The position numbers and the translations under genes are program-made. The notes under the pieces are model-generated. The model saw only the letters and a program-made list of their open reading frames with translations. It was not told the DNA's origin and did no database searches. Source: BOKV01 sp041987205 (GTDB lineage Bacteria > Pseudomonadota > Alphaproteobacteria > Rhizobiales > Rhizobiaceae). Taken from it: a DNA stretch of 64,000 nt. Shown piece by piece: positions 16,577-25,464 of the stretch. The stretch is taken from assembly GCA_041987205.1 (NCBI GenBank), contig JBHIWX010000003.1:32523-96522 (forward strand). Direction: 5' to 3'. The stretch's first letter is position 1. Each line of letters starts with the position of its first letter.

Positions 16577-17143
16577 ATGAGCCTTCGCATTTCCGGCAAA
16601 CAAATGAATATCGGTGAGGCGCTCAGCGAGCGCATCGAGGACCGGATAGAGGAGGCGGTCAGCAAATATTTCGATGGAGGCCATACCGGCCACGTCATCA
16701 TCGAGAAATCCGGCAGCGGATTCTCCTGCGACTGCACCATCCATCTCGACACCGGCGTGGTGTTGCAGGCGACGGCGGAAAACCACGATCCGACGGCCTG
16801 TTTCGACCAGGCGGCCGACAAGATCGAGAAGCGTCTGCGCCGCTACAAGCGCAAGCTGAAGGACCATCGCGCGTCCGCGCCCGACAAGACTGGCGAAGCC
16901 AGCTATTCCATCGTCGCACCGCTGCACCCCGAGGAAGAGGTGCCGGAAGACTACAATCCCGTCATCATCGCCGAGAGTTCGACGCAGATCGCCGCCCAGA
17001 CGGTGGCCCAGGCGGTCATGCAGCTCGACCTGACCGACAAGCCGGTCATCGTCTTCACCAACGCCGCGAATGGCCAGACCAACGTCGTCTATCGCCGGCC
17101 CGATGGGAACATCGGCTGGATCGACCCTTCTCGCGCAAGTTAG
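16577..17143 (+). CDS. hpf: long-form ribosome hibernation promoting factor
   Basis: Binds the 30S subunit and, in the long form, drives 100S dimer formation in starved cells. 188 residues: an N-terminal HPF/YfiA domain (MSLRISGKQMNIGEALSERI to about 100) with a basic helix KIEKRLRRYKRKLKDH, a linker, and the C-terminal dimerisation domain (about 130-188) ending VVYRRPDGNIGWIDPS. The ATG at 16577 follows AGAGGAG. Upstream of ptsN as in the classic rpoN cluster. Confidence 0.95.
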   Translation: MSLRISGKQMNIGEALSERIEDRIEEAVSKYFDGGHTGHVIIEKSGSGFSCDCTIHLDTGVVLQATAENHDPTACFDQAADKIEKRLRRYKRKLKDHRASAPDKTGEASYSIVAPLHPEEEVPEDYNPVIIAESSTQIAAQTVAQAVMQLDLTDKPVIVFTNAANGQTNVVYRRPDGNIGWIDPSRAS

Positions 17144-17201
17144 CGCCCGTCGACAGGACAATTCTGCACCTCCGGCTCCGGTAGTGCGAAAGGACAGTCA
17201 A

Positions 17202-17666
17202 ATGGATCTCAGCGACCTGCTCGGTCCCGAAGACATTCTTCCCGCCATGCGGACGAGCTCCAAGCGCCAGCTCCTGCAGGATCTGGCCGAAAAGGCCGAG
17301 TTGAAGACCGGTATCGGCGCGCGCCAGATCTTCGACACGCTGCTGCAGCGCGAGCGCCTGGGCTCGACCGGCGTCGGCAACGGCATCGCCATCCCGCATG
17401 GCAAGCTGCCGGGCCTGAAGCACATCACCGGGCTGTTCGCCCGGCTTGAAAAGCCGATCGATTTCGAGGCACTCGACGACCAGCCGGTCGATCTCGTCTT
17501 CCTGCTGCTCGCGCCGGAGGGTGCTGGCGCCGACCACCTCAAGGCGCTGGCGCGCATCGCCCGCGTCATGCGCGAGCCCGACAAGGTCAAGAAGCTGCGG
17601 GAAACCTCCAACGCCAACGCGATCTACTCGCTGTTGACGCAGGGCCAGGCCTCCAACGCCGCCTAG
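17202..17666 (+). CDS. ptsN: nitrogen-regulatory PTS IIA protein
   Basis: EIIA-Ntr, the phospho-acceptor end of the nitrogen PTS, affecting potassium transport and carbon/nitrogen balance. 154 residues. The phosphorylated His is His66 in GIAIPHGKLPGL; the domain spans the whole protein (DLLGPEDILPAM to SLLTQG). The start at 17202 has AAAGGACA upstream. It closes the rpoN-hpf-ptsN cluster. A weak hairpin (CGCC/GGCG then AATTTT, about 17683-17698) may end the transcript. Confidence 0.95.
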   Translation: MDLSDLLGPEDILPAMRTSSKRQLLQDLAEKAELKTGIGARQIFDTLLQRERLGSTGVGNGIAIPHGKLPGLKHITGLFARLEKPIDFEALDDQPVDLVFLLLAPEGAGADHLKALARIARVMREPDKVKKLRETSNANAIYSLLTQGQASNAA

Positions 17667-17778
17667 GGCTGTTGAGGATCGCCTGAGGGCGGAATTTTCA
17701 GGAAAACCTGGTGGGAATTCGAACCGTCGCGCCCGATTGCGCGGCGGAGCATCTTGCATCCGCGGGTGGGAACCGCGT

Positions 17779-17826
17779 CGTCATCCCGGTCGGGAAATCG
17801 GCTCTCGCCACCACTCCCGGAATGAC
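17779..17826. repeat. short palindromic intergenic element
   Basis: A 48-bp stretch with ends CGTCAT...ATGACG and internal CCCGG/CCGG symmetry, resembling the larger dispersed elements in end sequence but not in body. Sits between ptsN and the convergent DUF1150 gene. Confidence 0.4.
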
Positions 17827-17851
17827 GCCCCGCATGACGCCCGCAACGGCG

Positions 17852-18109
17852 TCAGTGCACCGTGACGGGGGTCAGATCGTTCTGGAAGGCCGTCGACAGC
17901 GCTCCGCCGGCATCGTCGGCGATGGCTAGCGGTGTACCGTCGGCGCCGAACAATGCCCAGACCTTGGCCTGCGGGTCGATATCGACCGCGCCCGGAAAGG
18001 CTTCGGCGATCTCGGCGCCGCTGATCTGGCGCATATAGGCGACCCGGCCCTCGCCCATCCGGGCGAGTTCGTCGGGGCTGACGGCAGTGAATCCTGTTTC
18101 GTGACGCAT
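17852..18109 (-). CDS. DUF1150 family protein
   Basis: A small 85-residue protein starting MRHETGFTAVSPDELARMGEGRVAYMR, matching DUF1150, found beside small heat-shock protein genes in alphaproteobacteria. Function is not established. The start at 18109 is the family N-terminus; the gene lies 23 bases downstream of hsp20 and is probably co-transcribed with it. Confidence 0.88.
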   Translation of the reverse strand: MRHETGFTAVSPDELARMGEGRVAYMRQISGAEIAEAFPGAVDIDPQAKVWALFGADGTPLAIADDAGGALSTAFQNDLTPVTVH

Positions 18110-18132
18110 GTTTTCTACTCCATTACCACTCT

Positions 18133-18567
18133 TCACGACGTCTTTCCGGCCGTCGAGATATCGATCTTGCGGATGACCTGTTCGGGCTCGTTGCGGGTCA
18201 GGTTGATCGACAGCAGCCCGTTTTCGAGCGTGGCGCCGGCGATCTCGATCCCCTCGGCCAGGACGAAGGAACGCTGGAACTGACGCGCGGCGATGCCGCG
18301 GTAGAGGAACTCGCGTCCCCCTTCGTCCTTCTGCTTGCCGCGCACGGTGAGCTGATTCTTGTCCAGCGTAATGTCGAGGTCGTCCTGCGCGAATCCGGCA
18401 ACGGCGAGCGTGATGCGCAAGGTCTCGGGCTCGCCCTCGGCCTTGATCCGCTCGATGTTGTAGGGAGGATAGCCGTCACCCGCCGTCTTGGTCACACGGT
18501 CGAGCATGCGCTCCAACTCGTCGAACCCAAGCAGCAAGGGGCTCGAAAATCCTGCCATTCGCGTCAT
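18133..18567 (-). CDS. Hsp20-family small heat-shock protein
   Basis: ATP-independent holdase chaperone, 144 residues (IbpA-like). The alpha-crystallin domain runs from about PYNIERI to INLTRNEP, with LRITLAVAGFAQDDLDITL and the conserved ATLENGLLSINL motif near its end. A candidate heat-shock promoter lies about 95 bases upstream, and GGGAAAGG is a suitable ribosome-binding site. DUF1150 follows in the same direction. Confidence 0.94.
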   Translation of the reverse strand: MTRMAGFSSPLLLGFDELERMLDRVTKTAGDGYPPYNIERIKAEGEPETLRITLAVAGFAQDDLDITLDKNQLTVRGKQKDEGGREFLYRGIAARQFQRSFVLAEGIEIAGATLENGLLSINLTRNEPEQVIRKIDISTAGKTS

Positions 18568-18660
18568 GGCAATGCCTTTCCCAAGTCCACAGGCAGGCCA
18601 TGATGGCCGCCTTCCAGCAACTCGTTTCCGGAGCCCACATTCGGCACTCCGTTACAGTTC

Positions 18661-18689
18661 ATATGGGATGGGGAAGGATGTCGTTCAAC
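18661..18689 (-). promoter_or_regulatory. candidate heat-shock (RpoH-type) promoter for hsp20
   Basis: On the minus strand GTTGAAC and CCCATAT are separated by 15 bp, resembling the RpoH consensus CTTGAAA/CCCATnT, about 95 bases upstream of the hsp20 start. Confidence 0.5.
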
Positions 18690-18728
18690 CTGGGCGGCTG
18701 GAAGGTACGAAAGCCCTCGTCACGCGGC

Positions 18729-19031
18729 CTAGCGCTGGCAGTAGAAGCCGTAGAGCGTCGACAGGATGCCGTGCACTTCCTCGCTCGCCAGACGATAGTA
18801 GATCGTCTGCGCGTCGCGGCGGGTCGCGACCAGGCCCTTCTCGCGGAGCTTGGCCAGATGCTGCGACAGGGCCGACTGGCTGAGCCCGATGGACTGCGCC
18901 AAATCGTTGACGCTTCTCTCGCCCTCGACGAGCCTGCACAACAGCATCAGCCGGCGAGGGTTCGCCATCGCCGCCAGAAGGTCGGAAGCGCGCTCAGCGT
19001 TCTTTTCGAGTTCGAGAAAATCCATATCCAT
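18729..19031 (-). CDS. BigR/SqrR-like ArsR-family repressor
   Basis: A 100-residue winged-helix repressor. The helix-turn-helix is NDLAQSIGLSQSALSQHLAKLREKGLV. Two cysteines, Cys32 (LLCRLVE) and Cys98 (FYCQR), are 66 residues apart, the same spacing as the redox/persulfide-sensing cysteine pair of BigR (Cys42/Cys108), which suggests a sulfide or thiol sensor. The usual BigR neighbours (persulfide dioxygenase, sulfur transporter) are absent here. An AT-rich palindrome lies at its own start, so autoregulation is likely. Confidence 0.88.
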   Translation of the reverse strand: MDMDFLELEKNAERASDLLAAMANPRRLMLLCRLVEGERSVNDLAQSIGLSQSALSQHLAKLREKGLVATRRDAQTIYYRLASEEVHGILSTLYGFYCQR

Positions 19032-19056
19032 TATATTAGCACATGCTAATTATATT
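19032..19056. promoter_or_regulatory. palindromic operator of the BigR-like repressor
   Basis: ATTAGC-ACAT-GCTAAT (19035-19050) within a longer AT-rich near-palindrome, one base before the repressor start codon. The rest of the gap to glcB (19057-19325, about 270 bp) shows no convincing gene; a possible TTGACT is at about 19248. Confidence 0.65.
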
Positions 19057-19325
19057 ACAAGCTGCCATCCTGCATAACGGCAACCCTTGCGAAGTGGTTC
19101 CTTCTGGCATGGTTCGGCGATTCAGGCCAGTCTTTTGGGATTTCGTCCTCTGCCATGCATGCGGACCCGGCCTCCATGGCGAGCTGCGCGATCGCAGCCC
19201 TTCCGCCTCTGGCCCGCCCGTTCGCCGCAACAAAATCGCATCCGAATTGACTTGAGAGCCGATTTCGCTACCAGTGCGGGCCAAGCCAATTCTCAAACGG
19301 AATATCCCATACAAGAGGTTGCCCC

Positions 19326-21503
19326 ATGGCGGAACGCGTCGAAATCGCCGGACTGAAGATCGATCCCGTGCTGCACCGGTTTGTCGAGGAAGAGGCACTG
19401 CCCGGCACGGGTGTGACGTCGGCCGATTTCTGGGAAGGGCTCGCCGCGATCGTTTCCGACCTGGCGCCGCGCAACCGGGCGCTTCTGGAAAAGCGCGACG
19501 CATTCCAGGCGACGATCGATGCGTGGAACCGCGAGCATCGCGACGGCGGCATCGCCATGGATGCCTATGAGGCGTTTCTCAAGGAAATCGGCTACATCGT
19601 GCCCGAAGGGCCGGATTTCGACGTGACGACGACGAATGTCGATCCCGAGATCGCGACGATTGCCGGGCCGCAGCTCGTCGTGCCGGTGATGAATGCACGT
19701 TTCGCGCTGAACGCCGCCAATGCGCGCTGGGGTTCGCTCTATGATGCGCTTTACGGCACCGACGCGCTGGGCGACCTGCCGCAGGGCAAGGGCTACGATC
19801 CCGAGCGCGGCGGCCGCGTCATCGCCTGGGCCAAGGCGTTTCTCGACGAGGCGGCGCCGCTCGCCAACGCCAAATGGGAAGATGCAACCGGGCTTTCGGT
19901 CGAGGACGGACGGCTTGCGGTCGCGACCGGGGACGGCTCGACCGGGCTGGCCGATCCAGGCCAGTTCGCGGGTTCCGCGACGAGCGATGGCGGCTGGGCG
20001 CACTTCCTCCTGAAGAACAACGGTCTCGGCATCGAGATCCTGGTCAACCGCGACACCGATATCGGCAAGACCGATCCGGCGGGCATCGCGTCGGTCAATC
20101 TGGAAGCGGCGCTGACCACGATCATGGATTGCGAAGATTCGGTCGCCGCCGTCGACGCCGAGGACAAGACGGTCATCTACCGCAACTGGCTCGGCCTGAT
20201 GAAGCGCGACCTTGTGGAGACCTTCAAGAAGGGTGGCGAGACAGTCACCCGCAAGATGTATGACGATTTCGAATATACCGGCCCGGACGGCGAACCGTTC
20301 ATGGTGAAGTGCAATTCGCTGATGCTGGTCAGGAATGTCGGGCATCTGATGACCAATCCGGCGATCCTCGACGCCGAGGGCAACGAGATCCCCGAGGGCA
20401 TCATGGATGCGATGTTCACCTCGATGATCGCCCTGCACGATGTCGGCCAAGCGGGCAAGTCCGACGGGCTGCGCTCCAACTCGAAGGCCGGCTCGGTCTA
20501 TATCGTCAAGCCGAAGATGCACGGACCCGAAGAGGTCGCCTTCGCCGACGAACTGTTCGGCCGCGTCGAAAAGGCGCTCGGCATGGCGCCGAACACGCTG
20601 AAGATGGGCATCATGGACGAGGAACGGCGCACCACCGTCAACCTCAAGGAATGCATACGCGCGGCGAAATCGCGCGTCGTCTTCATCAATACCGGCTTCC
20701 TCGACCGCACCGGCGACGAGATCCACACCTCGATGGAGCTGGGTCCGATGATCCGCAAGGGCGACATGAAGCAGGCTGCCTGGATCGGCGCCTATGAGAA
20801 CTGGAACGTCGATATCGGCCTGGAATGCGGGCTGGAAGGCCATGCCCAGATCGGCAAGGGCATGTGGGCCATGCCCGATCTGATGCACGCCATGCTGGAG
20901 CAGAAGATCGGCCACCCGAAGGCTGGCGCCAATACCGCCTGGGTGCCCTCGCCGACGGCGGCGACCCTGCACGCCACGCATTACCACAAGGTCAATGTCA
21001 TGGCCGTTCAGGACGCCCTGAAGGAACGGCCGCGCGCATCGCTGGAAGACATCCTCTCGGTGCCAGTCGTCTCCAAGCCGAACTGGTCGGAAGAAGACAT
21101 CACCAGGGAGCTCGACAACAACGCCCAGGGCATTCTGGGCTATGTCGTGCGCTGGATCGACCAGGGTGTCGGCTGTTCCAAGGTGCCCGACATCAACGAT
21201 GTCGGCCTGATGGAAGACCGTGCGACGCTGCGCATCTCGTCGCAGCACATCGCCAACTGGCTGCATCACGGCGTCTGCACGAAGGAGCAGGTGATGGAAA
21301 CGATGAAGCGCATGGCGGCCGTCGTCGACCGGCAGAATGCAGGCGATCCGAACTACCGCCCGATGGCGCCCGATTTCGACAAGTCGATCGCCTTCCAGGC
21401 AGCCTGCGAACTGTTGTTCGAGGGCATGAGCCAGCCAAACGGCTATACCGAGCCGATCCTGCACCGGCGCCGGCGCGAGTTGAAGGCTTCGCTGGAAAGC
21501 TGA
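19326..21503 (+). CDS. glcB: malate synthase G
   Basis: Condenses glyoxylate with acetyl-CoA to malate in glyoxylate metabolism. 725 residues, the length of the monomeric G form. The start MAERVEIAGLKIDPVLHRFV and the core segments TTIMDCEDSVAAVDAEDK, KPKMHGPEEVAFADELF, GIMDEERRTTVNLKECI and FINTGFLDRTGDEIHTSME are diagnostic. Isocitrate lyase is not in the window. It converges on the liu region, 16 bases from the enoyl-CoA hydratase stop. Confidence 0.97.
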   Translation: MAERVEIAGLKIDPVLHRFVEEEALPGTGVTSADFWEGLAAIVSDLAPRNRALLEKRDAFQATIDAWNREHRDGGIAMDAYEAFLKEIGYIVPEGPDFDVTTTNVDPEIATIAGPQLVVPVMNARFALNAANARWGSLYDALYGTDALGDLPQGKGYDPERGGRVIAWAKAFLDEAAPLANAKWEDATGLSVEDGRLAVATGDGSTGLADPGQFAGSATSDGGWAHFLLKNNGLGIEILVNRDTDIGKTDPAGIASVNLEAALTTIMDCEDSVAAVDAEDKTVIYRNWLGLMKRDLVETFKKGGETVTRKMYDDFEYTGPDGEPFMVKCNSLMLVRNVGHLMTNPAILDAEGNEIPEGIMDAMFTSMIALHDVGQAGKSDGLRSNSKAGSVYIVKPKMHGPEEVAFADELFGRVEKALGMAPNTLKMGIMDEERRTTVNLKECIRAAKSRVVFINTGFLDRTGDEIHTSMELGPMIRKGDMKQAAWIGAYENWNVDIGLECGLEGHAQIGKGMWAMPDLMHAMLEQKIGHPKAGANTAWVPSPTAATLHATHYHKVNVMAVQDALKERPRASLEDILSVPVVSKPNWSEEDITRELDNNAQGILGYVVRWIDQGVGCSKVPDINDVGLMEDRATLRISSQHIANWLHHGVCTKEQVMETMKRMAAVVDRQNAGDPNYRPMAPDFDKSIAFQAACELLFEGMSQPNGYTEPILHRRRRELKASLES

Positions 21504-21519
21504 TCACGCAGCCCGGCGG

Positions 21520-22305
21520 CTATGCCTGCCAGGTGGGCTTGCGCTTTTCGAAGAAGGCGGCGACGCCCTCGGCCATGTCGGTCGTCTCCCAGCAATCGGC
21601 CAGGCGCTTGACCGTGTCCTCCATGAGGTCGTCGTCGATAACCGGGCCGAGCCGGCGCGCCAGCGCCTTGGCGGACGCGACCGCCTGCGGCGAGGCGGCG
21701 AGATAGGGCTTGATCTCGGCCTCGATCGCCGCGTCGAGATCGCCTGCCGGAACGACGCTGGCGACGAGGCCCAGATCGTGCGCTTCCTGCGCACCGAAGA
21801 TGCGGCCGGAGAAGAACACCCGCCGGGCCGGTCCCTCACCCATGCGCGCGAGGCAATAGGGCGAGATCGTCGCCGGGATCAGACCAAGACGAACCTCGGT
21901 GAAGCCGAATTTCGCATGGTCGGCGGCGACCGCCACGTCGCAGATAGAGATTAGTCCCATGCCGCCGCCATAGGACTGGCCGTTCACCCTTCCGATCACC
22001 GGCTTGGGCAGTTCGTTGAGAGCACGAAGCGCGCGGGCGAGCTTGCGCGCCTCGACCATGCGTTCGTCGCGCGTGGCCTGCGCCTGCGCACGCATCCAGC
22101 CCAGATCGCCGCCGGCGCAGAAGCTCTCGCCCTCGCCCGTCAGCACGACCACGCGGACGGAGTCGTCGCGTGCGAGCATATCCGCCGCGCTGGCCAGATC
22201 GGCGATCATCGCCGAGGACATGGCGTTGTGCTTGTCCGGCCGCGCCAGCGACAGCTTGGCAACCCCGCGCGCGTCGGTCTCGATGTTCAGGGTGGTGAAG
22301 TTCAT
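21520..22305 (-). CDS. liuC: enoyl-CoA hydratase, probable methylglutaconyl-CoA hydratase
   Basis: Crotonase-fold enzyme of 261 residues, expected by context to hydrate 3-methylglutaconyl-CoA to HMG-CoA in leucine degradation. Oxyanion-hole segments are GEGESFCAGGDLGWM and NGQSYGGGMGLISICDVAVA; the second catalytic Glu region is FTEVRLGLIPATISPY. The start at 22305 (MNFTTLNIE) is preferred over the upstream frame, which comes from the palindromic repeat. HMG-CoA lyase lies upstream beyond the repeat. Confidence 0.9.
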   Translation of the reverse strand: MNFTTLNIETDARGVAKLSLARPDKHNAMSSAMIADLASAADMLARDDSVRVVVLTGEGESFCAGGDLGWMRAQAQATRDERMVEARKLARALRALNELPKPVIGRVNGQSYGGGMGLISICDVAVAADHAKFGFTEVRLGLIPATISPYCLARMGEGPARRVFFSGRIFGAQEAHDLGLVASVVPAGDLDAAIEAEIKPYLAASPQAVASAKALARRLGPVIDDDLMEDTVKRLADCWETTDMAEGVAAFFEKRKPTWQA

Positions 22306-22340
22306 GGCGTGCCTCCCGGGATATGCGATTGAACTCTCAC

Positions 22341-22472
22341 TCGTCATCCTCGGGCCGGCCGAAGGCCGTGACCCGAGGATCCATTCCGTTACCTGGCCGA
22401 TTGCAGGACGATGGCGTTGGGCGCGAGCGGAAACGTTACGGAGTGGGTCGTCGGGTCAAGCCCGACGATGAC
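22341..22472. repeat. dispersed palindromic repeat, second family, copy 1
   Basis: A 132-bp element between the enoyl-CoA hydratase and HMG-CoA lyase genes. It starts TCGTCATCCTCGGGCC and ends TCGTCGGGTCAAGCCCGACG-type sequence followed by ATGAC. The ends and the GTGACCCGAGGATCCATT block recur at 42896-43036 in the same orientation. The element overlaps the 3' end of the HMG-CoA lyase gene. Confidence 0.82.
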
Positions 22473-23353
22473 TGCGGAAAGGGTGTCGCATCGCATTTCC
22501 GCCAATTCCTCAACCCCTTCGCAAACTCGGCCGCGGCTTCCAGCTTCGTCATGTCGAGGCCGGTATCGAGCCCGCGTGCTTCCATCAGCCTTGCCACGGC
22601 CAGCGTGTCGACATTGCCCTTGGCGCCCGGTGCATAGGGGCAGCCGCCGAGCCCGCCGACCGCCGCATCGAACACGCGAAGTCCCTTTTCGAGGCTGACC
22701 GCGATGTTGTCGAGCGCGCGGCCCTTCGTGTCGTGGTAGTGCCCGGCGAGCCTGTCGGCCGGCACTTCGCCCAGCACGGCGTCTAGCATGGCGGCGATCG
22801 TTTCCGGCGTGCCGTGGCCGATCGTGTCGCCCAGCGAGACCTCGCAGCAGCCCATGGCGAACAACCGGCCGGCCACGCGGGCGACGACGGCCGGATCGAT
22901 CCGGCCCTCATAGGGGCAGTCGGTGACGCAGGAGACATAGCCGCGCACCGGCATGCCGTCGGCCTTCGCCGCGTCCAGCACCGGGGCGAAGCGTTCGAAG
23001 CTTTCCTCGATCGTGCAATTGATGTTCTTGCGGGCGAAGGTCTCCGACGCCGAGCCGAACACCGCCACCATGTCGGCCTTTGCGGCACGCGCGCCCTCAT
23101 AGCCCTTCAGATTGGGTGTCAGCACGGCATAGGTGACGCCCGGCCTGCGCGCAATGCCCGCCATGACCTCGGCCGCGTCGGCCATTTGCGGCACCCATTT
23201 CGGCGAGACGAAACTGGTGGCCTCGATATGAGAAAAGCCGCAATCGCTCAACATGTCGATCAGCGCGATCTTGTCCTCCGTCGCGACGAAATTCTTTTCG
23301 TTCTGCAGGCCGTCGCGGGGCCCCATCTCGAACAGCACGATATCGCGCGGCAT
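22436..23353 (-). CDS. liuE: hydroxymethylglutaryl-CoA lyase
   Basis: Cleaves HMG-CoA to acetoacetate and acetyl-CoA, the last step of leucine degradation. 305 residues, DRE-TIM aldolase barrel. FEMGPRDGLQNEK carries the catalytic Arg/Asp pair, TSFVSPKWVPQMAD follows, SLGDTIGHGTPE and AGHYHDTKGRALDN hold the metal histidines, and GGLGGCPYAPGAKGNVDT has the catalytic Cys loop. The last 12 or so residues (QSSSGLTRRPTP) are encoded by the palindromic repeat and are not part of the enzyme family. Four bases separate it from carboxylase alpha. Confidence 0.95.
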   Translation of the reverse strand: MPRDIVLFEMGPRDGLQNEKNFVATEDKIALIDMLSDCGFSHIEATSFVSPKWVPQMADAAEVMAGIARRPGVTYAVLTPNLKGYEGARAAKADMVAVFGSASETFARKNINCTIEESFERFAPVLDAAKADGMPVRGYVSCVTDCPYEGRIDPAVVARVAGRLFAMGCCEVSLGDTIGHGTPETIAAMLDAVLGEVPADRLAGHYHDTKGRALDNIAVSLEKGLRVFDAAVGGLGGCPYAPGAKGNVDTLAVARLMEARGLDTGLDMTKLEAAAEFAKGLRNWRKCDATPFPQSSSGLTRRPTP

Positions 23354-23356
23354 GGC

Positions 23357-25363
<2,007 letters not shown>

Positions 25364-25464
25364 GGTTCCGGCCGGCAATTGCGGCCAAGACTCAGGCGGC
25401 GGACATCGCGCCCGCCGCCTGATGTTTCTCACTTGCTTCCGCCGGACTTGCCCGGCGGCCTTTC

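Noticed and set aside
19043..19255. 70-codon frame between the BigR-like repressor and glcB
   Set aside because: Starts inside the operator, no ribosome-binding site and no similarity that I recognise.
19293..21464. 723-codon minus-strand open frame opposite malate synthase
   Set aside because: Exact antisense of glcB, with no recognisable domain; typical GC-rich mirror frame.
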